Below are positions 44,687-53,248 of a stretch of DNA of 64,000 nt, piece after piece. Origin of the DNA: CAWJPY01 sp963844865. Lineage in GTDB: Bacteria; Acidobacteriota; Thermoanaerobaculia; Thermoanaerobaculales; Sulfomarinibacteraceae. The DNA lies in contig CAWJPY010000012.1 of assembly GCA_963844865.1 (NCBI GenBank), positions 1 through 64,000 on the forward strand, read 5' to 3'. Under the pieces are notes generated by a model that did not search any database, was not told the origin of the DNA, and saw only the letters and a program-made list of their open reading frames with translations. The translations under genes and the position numbers were made by a program. Within the stretch, counting starts at the first letter, position 1, and the number at the start of each line of letters is the position of its first letter.

Positions 44687-44790
44687 GGCACGGCGATCAG
44701 ACTTGTCGTGCGCATACCGGCTCCACTGAAGCCCATCGCTGACCAGGTCATCCGCTCCGCGAGCTCGGTGCCGGCCAACCTGAGACGCGT
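44687..44790 (+). pseudogene. Possible remnant of a four-helix-bundle (23S rRNA IVS-type) protein
   Basis: A short open stretch encodes TAIRLVVRIPAPLKPIADQV and IRSASSVPANL. The phrase IADQVIRSASSVPANL resembles the central helices of the small four-helix-bundle proteins often called 23S rRNA intervening-sequence proteins. Start, end and one helix are missing, and the stretch runs into a REP-like element. The resemblance is short and judged by eye. Confidence 0.3.
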
Positions 44791-44796
44791 GAGGTT

Positions 44797-44890
44797 CGCC
44801 AGAGGGGGTGCCAGGCACCGTCGAAGACGGTTCGAAAGACGCTTCCGCTTCATTTGCGGCGGTGCCTGGCACCCTCTCTGGTGCTCCCGG
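44797..44890. repeat. REP-like element, full-length copy
   Basis: An inverted pair of palindromes, GGTGCCAGGCACCGTCGAAG and GGTGCCTGGCACCCTCTCTG, with a 40-bp centre containing GGTTCGAAAG. It matches the element near 15.2 kb in both arms and in the tail CTGGTGCTC. It sits between an apparent gene remnant and the asnS 3' end. The remainder of 44551-44934 shows no intact gene. Confidence 0.75.
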
Positions 44891-44934
44891 AGCGAGAGGT
44901 CCAGCCACCTGCGGCTCCTCGCAGCGCTGACGGG

Positions 44935-46236
44935 TTACGGGTAGAGGCGGTTCAGCATCCGCGGGTAGGGAATGGTCTCGCGCAGGTGCGGCACGCCGCA
45001 CAGCCAGGCGACGACGCGCTCGATGCCCATGCCGAAGCCGGAGTGGGGGAAGGTGCCGTAGCGGCGGATGTCCAGGTACCACTGGTAGGCTTCGCGGGGC
45101 AGGTGGAAGGCCTCGATCTGCCGCTCCAGGTGGTCCAGGGAGTCGGAGCGCTCCGAGCCGCCGATGATCTCGCCGTACCCCTCGGGCGCCAGCACGTCCA
45201 CGGCCAGGGCCCGGGTCGGGTCCGAGGGATCGGGACGCATGTAGAAGGCCTTGACGGCCGCCGGGTAGCGGGTCACGAGGAGCGGGCGGTCATACAGCCC
45301 GGCCAGGACGGTCTCCTGCTCGGCGCCGAAGTCGTCACCCGGACTCAGCTCCTGCCCGCGCCGGGCGAGCTCGGCCACCGCGTCGCCGTAGTCCAGGCGA
45401 GGGTAGGGCCGGTGGGTGGCGGGCTCCAGGAGGGTGACGTCCCGCTCCAAGCGATCGAGGTCCTCGCGGCAGCGGTCCAGCACCCGGGCCACCAGCTCGG
45501 AGACGAACTCCTCGCACAGATCGAGCAGTCCGGCGAAGTCCAGCCAGGCCACCTCCGGCTCCACCATCCAGAACTCGGTGAGGTGGCGGCGGGTCTTGGA
45601 CTTCTCGGCGCGGAAGGTGGGGCCGAAGCAGTAGACCTTGCCGAGGGCCGCCGCGGCCGGCTCCAGGTAGAGCTGGCCGGACTGGGAGAGAAAGGCCGTG
45701 TCTCCGAAGTAGGAGGTCTCGAACAGGGTGGAGGTGCCCTCCACCGCCGCGGGGGTCAGGATCGGCGAGTCGATGCGGGTGAAGCGGCGGGCGTAGAAGA
45801 AGTCGTGGATCGCCTGCTCGAGCTCCGAGCGCACCCGCAGGATGGCGTGCTGCCTCCTGGAGCGGAGCCAGAGGTGGCGCTCGTTGAGTAGGAAGTCGAC
45901 CCCGTGCTCCTTCTTGCCGAGAGGGTACTCGGGGGCGATCTGCACCGGCTGGAGCCCGCTCACCTTCAGCTCCCAGCCGCCGGGGGCCCGCTCGTCGGCC
46001 ACCAGCTCACCGGTGACCTCGACGGACGACTCCTGGGTGAGGGCCACCGCCGCCTCCCACACGGTCTCGTCGACCTCGGGGCGGAAGACCACGCACTGGA
46101 GGTAGCCGAAGCCATCGCGCAGGATGATGAAGCGCAGCTTCCCCTTCTTGCGCCAGTTGTAGACCCACCCGCGCAAGGTGACCCGCTCGCCCGCGTGGGC
46201 GGCGAGGTCGGCGATGGTGATGAGAGCGGCCGCCAT
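44935..46236 (-). CDS. asnS: Asparaginyl-tRNA synthetase
   Basis: A 433-residue class II aminoacyl-tRNA synthetase charging tRNA-Asn. The N-terminal OB-fold anticodon domain reads VTLRGWVYNWRKKGKLRFII. The catalytic core shows IDSPILTPAAVEGTSTLFET, SQSGQLYLEPAAAALGKVYC, GPTFRAEKSKTRRHLTEFWM (motif 2) and SGFGMGIERVVAWLCG (motif 3). The EGTSTLFET and EFWMVEPE stretches and the absence of a bacterial AspRS insertion domain favour AsnRS over AspRS. Length is normal. It points away from the trp operon, sharing a 195-bp divergent region with it. Confidence 0.93.
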   Translation of the reverse strand: MAAALITIADLAAHAGERVTLRGWVYNWRKKGKLRFIILRDGFGYLQCVVFRPEVDETVWEAAVALTQESSVEVTGELVADERAPGGWELKVSGLQPVQIAPEYPLGKKEHGVDFLLNERHLWLRSRRQHAILRVRSELEQAIHDFFYARRFTRIDSPILTPAAVEGTSTLFETSYFGDTAFLSQSGQLYLEPAAAALGKVYCFGPTFRAEKSKTRRHLTEFWMVEPEVAWLDFAGLLDLCEEFVSELVARVLDRCREDLDRLERDVTLLEPATHRPYPRLDYGDAVAELARRGQELSPGDDFGAEQETVLAGLYDRPLLVTRYPAAVKAFYMRPDPSDPTRALAVDVLAPEGYGEIIGGSERSDSLDHLERQIEAFHLPREAYQWYLDIRRYGTFPHSGFGMGIERVVAWLCGVPHLRETIPYPRMLNRLYP

Positions 46237-46431
46237 GAGCGTCGTGCGGCTGCCGGCCGGAGCCGGCGCCGGAGCGGCATTCTACACGAGCGTTCCCAAC
46301 CGCCGGGGTCTCACGCCGCCGCGAACCCCAGGTGTGCGCCCGGGCGTGCGATGTCTCTGAGGTGCGGAAGGCTTATGATGGCGGTCTCGGGGTCGGTGTC
46401 AGGCGGCGGCGACCCCGACCGGAGACGCGTG

Positions 46432-47949
46432 ATGTCGGAGCCTGAGCTGCGAGTGCGGCCCGATCGCGGCCGCTTCCTGGACCTCGCCTCCCGCTATCGG
46501 GTGGTGCCCGTGGTGTGCGAGCTGACCTCGGACACGGTGACGCCCTTCACCGTGTACTCGCGGCTGGCGCGAAACGGCCGCAACGCCTTCCTCCTGGAGA
46601 GCGTGGAGGGGGGCGAGCGGGCGGCGCGCTACTCCTTCATCGGCGCCGATCCACGGCGGATCGTGGAGCTGCGCCGGGGCGAGGTGCTTGTGGACGGCGC
46701 CCCGGTCGCCGGGCCGCCGCTGGAGATCCTGCGCCGGGTCACCGATTTGGGCCCGGCCGCCCCTCTGGAGGATCTGCCCCCCTTCGTCGGCGGCGCCATG
46801 GGGTACCTGGGCTATGACGCCGTGAGGGTGGTGGAGCGGATCCCGGACAGCGGGCGGGACGAGGGCGGACTGCCCGAGGCCTGGTTCGGGATCTACGACG
46901 CGGTGGTGGTCGAGGACCGCGTCCGGCAACGGTTGAACCTGCTGGTGCTGGCCCAGGTCGACGACACGCCCGAATCGGCGTGGCGGCAGGCTCACGAGCG
47001 ACTGCGCTCCCTGCGGTCGGCGCTCCTCGTCGGCGCGGAAGGGCCGCGGCCGCACACCATCCCCCCCCCGGCGACGGACCCGTGGGCGGGGTGGCAGGTC
47101 ACCCCGACCGACGATGCCTACCTCCGGGGGGTGCGGCGCGCCCGGGAGCACATCCTGGCGGGGGACATCTTCCAGGTCGTGCTGTCCCGGCGGTGGCGGC
47201 GCATGCCGCGCTGCACGTCCGCCGAGATCTACCGGATGCTGCGCCTCACCAACCCCTCGCCGTACATGTTCCTGCTCGACACCGGCCAGGCGCGGATCCT
47301 CGGCGCGAGCCCCGAAACCCTGGTGCGGGTGCGTGGCCGCGCGGTCACCACCTGCCCCATCGCCGGCACCCGGCGCCGCGGGGCGGACCCCGATGAGGAT
47401 GAGCGACTTCGCGAGGAGCTGCTCTCGGATCCCAAGGAGCGCGCCGAGCACGTGATGCTGGTCGACCTCGGTCGCAACGACGTCGGCCGGGTGTCCGAGC
47501 CCGGTTCGGTGCGGCTCGTCCGGGAGATGGACATCGAGCGCTACAGCCACGTCATGCACATGGTGAGCGAGGTGGAGGGCCGACTGCGCTCCGACGCCGA
47601 TGCCTGGGACGCCCTCTTCGCCTGCTTCCCCGCCGGCACCCTGTCGGGCGCGCCGAAGGTGCGCGCCATGGAGATCATCGACGGGCTGGAGGAGGTCCGG
47701 CGAGGCGTGTACGGGGGCGCCGTGGGCTATCGCAACCTGTACGGGGACCTGGACGCGTGCATCGCCATCCGGACCCTGGTGGAGCGGGGCGGCACTGTGC
47801 AGGTCCAGGCCGGCGGCGGGATCGTCTACGACTCGGTCCCGGAGCGGGAGCTGGAGGAGTGCCGCAACAAGGCGCGCGCACTGGTGGAAGCGGTGGCCAT
47901 GGCGGAGGCCACGGGCAGGGGATCGCGGGCCGGGGGAACCGGGACATGA
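46432..47949 (+). CDS. trpE: Anthranilate synthase component I
   Basis: A 505-residue chorismate-utilising subunit that makes anthranilate with ammonia from TrpG. Motifs: SVEGGERAARYSFIG with the feedback-inhibition region, LRLTNPSPYMFLLDTG, GASPETLVRV, PIAGTRRRGADPDED, LVDLGRNDVGRV, CFPAGTLSGAPKVRAMEIID and QAGGGIVYDSVPERELEE. The ATG at 46432 follows GGAGACGC. TATGAT at 46374-46379 may be the -10. No leader peptide with clustered Trp codons or terminator/antiterminator pair was found before it. The stop overlaps trpG (ATGA). Confidence 0.95.
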   Translation: MSEPELRVRPDRGRFLDLASRYRVVPVVCELTSDTVTPFTVYSRLARNGRNAFLLESVEGGERAARYSFIGADPRRIVELRRGEVLVDGAPVAGPPLEILRRVTDLGPAAPLEDLPPFVGGAMGYLGYDAVRVVERIPDSGRDEGGLPEAWFGIYDAVVVEDRVRQRLNLLVLAQVDDTPESAWRQAHERLRSLRSALLVGAEGPRPHTIPPPATDPWAGWQVTPTDDAYLRGVRRAREHILAGDIFQVVLSRRWRRMPRCTSAEIYRMLRLTNPSPYMFLLDTGQARILGASPETLVRVRGRAVTTCPIAGTRRRGADPDEDERLREELLSDPKERAEHVMLVDLGRNDVGRVSEPGSVRLVREMDIERYSHVMHMVSEVEGRLRSDADAWDALFACFPAGTLSGAPKVRAMEIIDGLEEVRRGVYGGAVGYRNLYGDLDACIAIRTLVERGGTVQVQAGGGIVYDSVPERELEECRNKARALVEAVAMAEATGRGSRAGGTGT

Positions 47950-48566
47950 TCCTGGTGATCGACAACTACGACTCCTTCACCTACAACCTGGTGCAGGCCC
48001 TGGCCGCGACCGCCGCCGCGGATGTGGTGGTGGTGCGCAACGATCGGGCCACCGCCGCCGACCTGCTGGCACGGCCGCCGCGGGCGATCGTGGTGTCTCC
48101 GGGGCCGGGCGTCCCGGAAGGCGCGGGCGTCAGCATCGACCTCATCCGGGCTGCCGGGGAGATCCCCGTGCTCGGCGTGTGTCTTGGGCACCAGGCCCTG
48201 GCCGTGGCGTACGGCGGCCGCGTGGGGCGGGCGCCGGTCCCGGTGCATGGCAAGACCAGCCCCATCTTCCACGGCGGAGACGGCCTCTTCGCGGGCCTCC
48301 CCAATCCCTTCGCCGCCACCCGTTACCACTCCCTGGTGGTGGACCCCGCGAGCCTCCCGGAAGAGCTGGCGGTCACCGCCTGGACCGAGGACCACCTCGT
48401 CATGGCCCTGGCCCACCGCACCCGTCCCCATCTCGGGGTGCAGTTCCACCCCGAGTCCTACATGTCGCGGGAGGGTGAGACGATCCTGGCCGGTTTCCTC
48501 GGGCTGGCCGGCGTCCCGCTGCGACGCCGACCGGCGGATCCAGGAGGTGGGATGGACCATGGCTGA
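47946..48566 (+). CDS. trpG: Anthranilate synthase component II (glutamine amidotransferase)
   Basis: A 206-residue class I glutamine amidotransferase. Seen are ILVIDNYDSFTYNLVQ, SPGPGVPEGAG, the nucleophile region GVCLGHQALAVAYGG with Cys, TRYHSLVV and the His-Glu part of the triad in GVQFHPESYMS. It supplies ammonia to TrpE and may also serve p-aminobenzoate synthesis. Start and stop both overlap neighbours, with trpE (ATGA) and trpD (8 bases). Confidence 0.94.
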   Translation: MILVIDNYDSFTYNLVQALAATAAADVVVVRNDRATAADLLARPPRAIVVSPGPGVPEGAGVSIDLIRAAGEIPVLGVCLGHQALAVAYGGRVGRAPVPVHGKTSPIFHGGDGLFAGLPNPFAATRYHSLVVDPASLPEELAVTAWTEDHLVMALAHRTRPHLGVQFHPESYMSREGETILAGFLGLAGVPLRRRPADPGGGMDHG

Positions 48567-49596
48567 GCACCGAGCGCTGTTGGAAAGGCTGCTGGCCCGC
48601 CACGACCTGACCGCCGGCGAGGTGGAGGACTTCGTGGGCGCCGTCATGGACGGCGGCATCGACCCCCACGCCGTGGCGGCGGTCTTGGTGGCGCTGCGCA
48701 TGAAGGGCGAGACCGGGGTCGAGGTGGCGGCCGCGGCGCGCGCCATGCGGGCTCGAGCGTTGCCGGTGACGGTGACCGAGCCGGACCGCACCATCGACAC
48801 CTGCGGGACCGGCGGCGACGGGGCGGGGACCGTGAACATCTCCACCGCCGCGGCCCTGGTTGCGGTCGCTGCCGGAGTCCCCGTGGCCAAGCACGGCAAC
48901 CGCTCGGTGTCTTCGCGCTGCGGCTCGGCGGACGTGCTGGAGGCCAGCGGGGTGCGCCTCGATCTGCCACCCGCCGATCTGGCTCGCCTCCACGCCGAGC
49001 TCGGCTTCGCCTTCCTGTTCGCCCCCCGCCTGCACCCGGCCATGGCCGCCGTGATGCCAGTGCGGCGGGCCCTCGGTATCCGGACGGTGTTCAATCTCCT
49101 GGGACCTCTCACCAACCCGGCCGGGGTGGGCCGGCAGGTGGTGGGGGTGTGGGGGGCCGAGGTGCAACGCCTGCTGGCGGACGCCCTCGCGGTGCTGGGG
49201 ACCGAGCACTCGCTCGTGGTGCACTCCGACGACGGTCTCGACGAGCTGTCGGTGGCGGCGCCGACGACGGTGGTGGAGGTGCGCGCCGGGGAGGTTGTCG
49301 GGAGCTGGCGGGTGTCGCCCTCGGAGCTCGGCATCGCGGCCGGTGACGCCGGCGGCCTCCAGGGCGGTGACGGAGAAGAGAACGCCGACCGTCTGCGCGC
49401 CATCCTGGGCGGCGCCGAGGAGTCGGTCGCGTCGGAGGCGGTGGCGTTGAACGCGGCGGCCGCCCTGTACGTGGGTGGGGCAGCGTCCGACCTCGCCGAG
49501 GGATTGGCGACCGCGCGGGAGGTGCTGCGCTCGGGCGCCGCCCTGGAGCGCCTCGAGCGCGTGGCGCGCCGGTCTGAGGAGCTGGCCCATGGCTGA
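48559..49596 (+). CDS. trpD: Anthranilate phosphoribosyltransferase
   Basis: A 345-residue enzyme transferring phosphoribose from PRPP to anthranilate. Motifs: DTCGTGGDGAGTVNISTAAA (PRPP binding), VPVAKHGNRSVSSRCGSADV, APRLHPAMAAVMPVRRALG, FNLLGPLTNPA and VHSDDGLDELS. The ATG at 48559 has AGGAGGTGGG ahead of it, located inside the end of trpG. It overlaps trpC by 8 bases. Length and composition are normal for the family. Confidence 0.95.
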   Translation: MAEHRALLERLLARHDLTAGEVEDFVGAVMDGGIDPHAVAAVLVALRMKGETGVEVAAAARAMRARALPVTVTEPDRTIDTCGTGGDGAGTVNISTAAALVAVAAGVPVAKHGNRSVSSRCGSADVLEASGVRLDLPPADLARLHAELGFAFLFAPRLHPAMAAVMPVRRALGIRTVFNLLGPLTNPAGVGRQVVGVWGAEVQRLLADALAVLGTEHSLVVHSDDGLDELSVAAPTTVVEVRAGEVVGSWRVSPSELGIAAGDAGGLQGGDGEENADRLRAILGGAEESVASEAVALNAAAALYVGGAASDLAEGLATAREVLRSGAALERLERVARRSEELAHG

Positions 49597-50383
49597 GAAC
49601 CTACTGGAGCGGATCGTGGCCGACGTCCGGGCACGCCTGGAGGCGCGGCCGGCGGCGCCGGAGCTGGAGGAGCGGGCACTGGCAGGGGCCACACGGAGAG
49701 GTCACGATCGCCGGTCGCTGGTGGCCGCGTTGACCGGGCCGGGGCCGGCGGTGATCGCCGAGTGCAAGCGTCGCTCCCCCTCGGTCGGGCTGCTGCGGGC
49801 CGACTTCGACCCGGTGGCTCTCGCACTCGCCTACGCCGAGGGTGGTGCGGCGGCGGTGTCGGTGGTGACCGAGCCGGACCACTTCGGGGGCGACGAGGAG
49901 TGGATCGGACGGGTCCGGCGGGCGGTGCCCCTGCCCGTGCTGCGCAAGGACTTCATCGTCAGTGCGGAGCAGCTCTACGACTCGGTCCTGGCCGGCGCCG
50001 ACGCGGTGCTGCTCATCCAGCGCATCCTGGAGCCGGGGCGGCTCGAGGAGCTCCTGGATCTGTGCGCCCGCCTCCAGCTGGAGGCATTGGTGGAGGTCTT
50101 CGCGGATGAGAACCCCGGCCTGGCGGTGGCGGCGGGGGCGCGGATGATCGGCGTCAACGCCCGGGATCTCGCGACCTTCGAGGTCGACCTGGAGCGGGTC
50201 GCCACGCTGGCCGGCTCCATTCCCAAGGACCGCGTCCGGGTGGCGGAGAGCGGCATCCATGGGCATTCCGACCTCGCGGCTCTCCGGCGGGCTGGCTACG
50301 ACGCCTTCCTGGTGGGTGAGCACCTGCTCCGCGCCGCCGACCCGGAAGCTGCCCTGCGCGCCCTGCTGAGCGGCGAGACGTGA
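49589..50383 (+). CDS. trpC: Indole-3-glycerol phosphate synthase
   Basis: A 264-residue TIM-barrel enzyme closing the indole ring. Motifs: VIAECKRRSPSVGLLRADFD, GGAAAVSVVTEPDHFGG, LPVLRKDFIVSAEQLYDSVL, ADAVLLIQRIL, EALVEVFADE, IGVNARDLATFEVD, ESGIHGHSDL and GYDAFLVGEHLL. It is monofunctional: TrpF is encoded separately, after a 175-bp repeat-rich gap. A GAGGAGC sequence precedes the ATG. It overlaps trpD. Confidence 0.95.
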   Translation: MAENLLERIVADVRARLEARPAAPELEERALAGATRRGHDRRSLVAALTGPGPAVIAECKRRSPSVGLLRADFDPVALALAYAEGGAAAVSVVTEPDHFGGDEEWIGRVRRAVPLPVLRKDFIVSAEQLYDSVLAGADAVLLIQRILEPGRLEELLDLCARLQLEALVEVFADENPGLAVAAGARMIGVNARDLATFEVDLERVATLAGSIPKDRVRVAESGIHGHSDLAALRRAGYDAFLVGEHLLRAADPEAALRALLSGET

Positions 50384-50558
50384 GGACGAAAGGACGTGAG
50401 GGGTTAGGGGTGAGAGGTGAGAAGTGCGGAATCAGAGGTGACGAGTGAAGAGTCCAGAGATCAGAATCGAGCTGCGGGAGGTCAGGAGTCGCGAGTCGAC
50501 AGGCTGGCCTCTGACGTCTCACGTCTAACTTCTAACTTCTAACCGGGGAGGGCGGGGG
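50384..50558 (+). repeat. Low-GC purine-rich repeat spacer inside the trp operon
   Basis: An unusual spacer. The left part is G/A rich, with GGTTAGGGGTGAGAGGTGAG; the right part is its loose complement, with CTAACTTCTAACTTCTAACC (TTCTAAC repeated). The ends could pair into a long imperfect hairpin. Composition differs sharply from the flanking genes, suggesting an inserted simple-sequence element rather than coding DNA. Confidence 0.6.
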
Positions 50559-51179
50559 ATGGTCCTCGTCAAGATCTGCGGGCTGACAAGCCCCGAGGAC
50601 GCGGCGGCGGCCGTCGCCGCCGGCGCCGACCTGCTCGGCTTCGTGTTCGTGCCGGGGACGCCGCGGGCCCTGGACCCCGCCCGCGCCGAGTGGATCCGCG
50701 ACCTGGAGGGCGTCGAGACGGTCGGGGTGTTCCGGGACGCGGACCTGGAGCTCATGGAGGCCACGCGGCGGCGCCTGGCGCTGTCCCGGATCCAGCTCCA
50801 TGGCGACGAGCCGGATCAGGTGCTGGATCGGCTGGGGCCCGCCACCCTGCGCCGGGTGCGGCCGGTGGGCGGCGACCCGTGGCGGCGGGTGAGCGAGCTC
50901 CAGGACCGGTGCCTGCCGCTGCTGGACCCCGGGGCGGGGGATGGGCGGGCCTGGGCCTGGCACGAGCTGCCGACGCCGCCTGTGGGGTTGCGCTTCGGCC
51001 TCGCCGGCGGGCTCGGACCGGACACGGTGGCGGCCGCCTGCTCGTGGCTGCGGCCCGTGCTGGTGGACACCTCGAGCGGTGTGGAGCGGGCGCCTCGCAG
51101 CAAGGACTCGTCCCTGCTCGAGCTTTTCGTGCGGGAGGCGCGGCGGGCGGCGACGACGGACCCCAGCCGCCGAGCGTGA
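50559..51179 (+). CDS. trpF: Phosphoribosylanthranilate isomerase
   Basis: A 206-residue TIM-barrel isomerase. Motifs: LVKICGLTSPEDAAAAV with the catalytic Cys, AGADLLGFVFVPGTPRAL, VGVFRDADLE, IQLHGDEPDQVLDRL, LLDPGAGDGRAWAW and FGLAGGLGPDTVAAA, then VDTSSGVERAPRSKD. GGGGAGGGCGGGGG lies before the ATG. The repeat-filled gap separates it from trpC; 58 bp separate it from trpB, where TAGAAT near 51213 could be an internal -10. Confidence 0.93.
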   Translation: MVLVKICGLTSPEDAAAAVAAGADLLGFVFVPGTPRALDPARAEWIRDLEGVETVGVFRDADLELMEATRRRLALSRIQLHGDEPDQVLDRLGPATLRRVRPVGGDPWRRVSELQDRCLPLLDPGAGDGRAWAWHELPTPPVGLRFGLAGGLGPDTVAAACSWLRPVLVDTSSGVERAPRSKDSSLLELFVREARRAATTDPSRRA

Positions 51180-51237
51180 CCGGCACCCCGCCCCCGAGGT
51201 GGGGTCCGGGTTAGAATCGGCCCTTGGTGGTGAGCGG

Positions 51238-52441
51238 ATGAAGACCCTTCCCGATCGCAGAGGCTACTTCGGCGACTACGGCGGCAGGTTCGTCCCGGAG
51301 ACGCTGATGGAACCCCTGGCCGAGCTCGAGGAGGCCCTGCGACGGGCCAAGGGCAGCCGCGACTTCGAGCGCCGTTTCTCGGAGCTTCTGGGCCACTACG
51401 TGGGGCGGCCCACCCCCCTGTACCGGGCCCGTCGTCTGTCCGCCCGCCTGGGGGGTGCGGAGATCTGGCTGAAGCGGGAGGATCTCTGCCACACGGGCGC
51501 CCACAAGATCAACAACGCCATCGGCCAGGCCCTGCTGGCCCGCCAGATGGGCAAGGGCAGGGTGATCGCCGAGACCGGCGCCGGCCAGCACGGGGTGGCG
51601 ATGGCCACCGCTGCGGCGCTGCTCGGCCTGGAGTGCCGCATCTACATGGGGACCGAGGACATGCGGCGCCAGGCCAGCAACGTCTACCGGATGCGCCTGC
51701 TGGGCGCGGAGGTGGCGGCGGTCGACGCCGGTGCGCGGACCCTGAAGGATGCCATCAACGAGGCGCTGCGCGACTGGGTGACCAACGTCCGCGACGACCC
51801 ACTACGTGCTGGGCTCGGTGCTCGGGCCGCACCCCTTCCCCGTGATGGTGCGCGACTTCCAGGCGGTGATCGGCGACGAGGCCCTGGCGCAGTTCCGCGA
51901 GCGCGACGGCCGCGATCTGCCCGAGATCGTGGTGGCGTGCGTCGGCGGGGGCTCCAACGCCATCGGGATCTTCTACCGCCTTCCTCCCCGACGAGCAGGT
52001 GCGCCTGGTGGGTGTCGAGGCGGGCGGACGCGGCCAGGGCGCCGGCGAGCACGCCGCCCGCCTGGCCGGCGACGGACGACCGGGCGTGCTCCACGGCACG
52101 CTGACCTTCGTGCTCCAGGACGCGGACGGGCAGGTCAGCGGCACCCACTCGGTGTCGGCCGGGCTCGACTACCCTGCGGTGGGCCCCGAGCACGCCTTCT
52201 GGCACGATCGAGCGGCCGGGTCAGCTACACCCGCATCGACGACCGGGACAGCCTGGGCGCGTTCCATCTCCTGGCCGAGACCGAGGGCATCATCCCCGCC
52301 CTGGAGTCGGCCCACGCCCTGGCCTACGCGGTCAAGGTGGCGCCGGCCATGGCGCTGGGCGACCGCATTCTGGTCAATCTCTCCGGGCGCGGCGACAAGG
52401 ATCTCGAGGAGGTGGCCCGCCTCGAGGGGAGGACGCCGTGA
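51238..52441 (+). CDS. trpB: Tryptophan synthase beta chain (frameshifted)
   Basis: The PLP-dependent beta chain, joining indole and serine. The first 185 residues are intact: YFGDYGGRFVPETLMEPLAE, WLKREDLCHTGAHKINNAIG (PLP lysine) and ETGAGQHGVAMATAAALLGL. Then the frame breaks near 51797, 51982 and 52207. The remainder is found in other frames: HYVLGSVLGPHPFPVMVRDF, CVGGGSNAIGIF, GTHSVSAGLDYPAVGPEHAF, SGRVSYTRIDD and VNLSGRGDKDLEEVA. All domains are present. The first two breaks are repaired by removing one C from a short run. The end overlaps trpA (GTGA). Sequencing error is likely, because loss of TrpB in an otherwise intact operon would be odd. Confidence 0.88.
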
Positions 52442-53235
52442 GTCGCATCCGGGACGCTTTCGCCACGGCCCACAAGAGCCGGCGAGCGGCCCTGGTGGCC
52501 TACATCACCGCCGGGGACCCGAGCCTGGAGCGCACCCCGGAGCTGGCCCGCGCCCTGCGCCGCGGCGGCGCCGATCTCCTGGAGCTGGGTGTGCCGTTCT
52601 CGGATCCCATCGCGGATGGGCCGACCAACCAGCGGGCGGCCGAGCGCGCCCTCGCCGCCGGGGCCACCCTTCCCGGCGTGCTGGACTCGGTGCGCGCGAT
52701 CCGGGCAGATGAGGACATCCCCCTCGTGCTCTTCACCTATGCCAACCCGGTGCTCCAGTACGGCGTCGACCGTTTCGCCGAGGATGCGGCCGCGGTGGGC
52801 GTGGACGGCGTCCTGTTCACCGACGTGCCCGTGGAGGAGCTGGGCCGCTTCGAACCGGCTCTCCGCCGTTCCGGCCTCGACCGGATCCTGCTGGTCACGC
52901 CCACGTCCACGAAGGAGCGGATCAAGACCGCCGCTCGTCGCGGCAGCGGCTTCCTCTACCTGGTCTCCCGGACCGGCGTGACCGGGACGCAAAGCGAGCT
53001 GGACGCCGCCCTGGCGGAGAACATCCGGGGCGTGCGCAAGCTGTCCCGTCTCCCCGTGGCGGTGGGCTTCGGGATCTCGACGCCGGCCCAGGTGGCGGAG
53101 GTGGCCACCCAGGCCGACGGCGTGGTGGTGGGATCGGCGATCGTGGACCGGATCGCTGCGGACGGCGACGCGGACGACCTGCCGGATCGGGTCCAGCGTT
53201 TCGTCACCCCCCTCGCCGAGGCCTGCCGGCGGTAG
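52438..53235 (+). CDS. trpA: Tryptophan synthase alpha chain
   Basis: A 265-residue TIM-barrel enzyme cleaving indole-3-glycerol phosphate. Motifs: RRAALVAYITAGDP, GADLLELGVPFSDPIADGPT (catalytic Glu), LVLFTYANPVLQYG, VDGVLFTDVPVEE, LLVTPTSTKERI, GSGFLYLVSRTGVTG and AVGFGISTPAQV. The GTG start overlaps the trpB stop. It ends the trp operon; rsmA follows after 13 bp, so readthrough into rsmA is likely. Confidence 0.95.
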   Translation: MSRIRDAFATAHKSRRAALVAYITAGDPSLERTPELARALRRGGADLLELGVPFSDPIADGPTNQRAAERALAAGATLPGVLDSVRAIRADEDIPLVLFTYANPVLQYGVDRFAEDAAAVGVDGVLFTDVPVEELGRFEPALRRSGLDRILLVTPTSTKERIKTAARRGSGFLYLVSRTGVTGTQSELDAALAENIRGVRKLSRLPVAVGFGISTPAQVAEVATQADGVVVGSAIVDRIAADGDADDLPDRVQRFVTPLAEACRR

Positions 53236-53248
53236 GGCGTCGGCGCCA

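Noticed and set aside
46237..46431. trp leader peptide/attenuator before trpE
   Set aside because: No short ORF with clustered Trp codons and no terminator with T-run was found.
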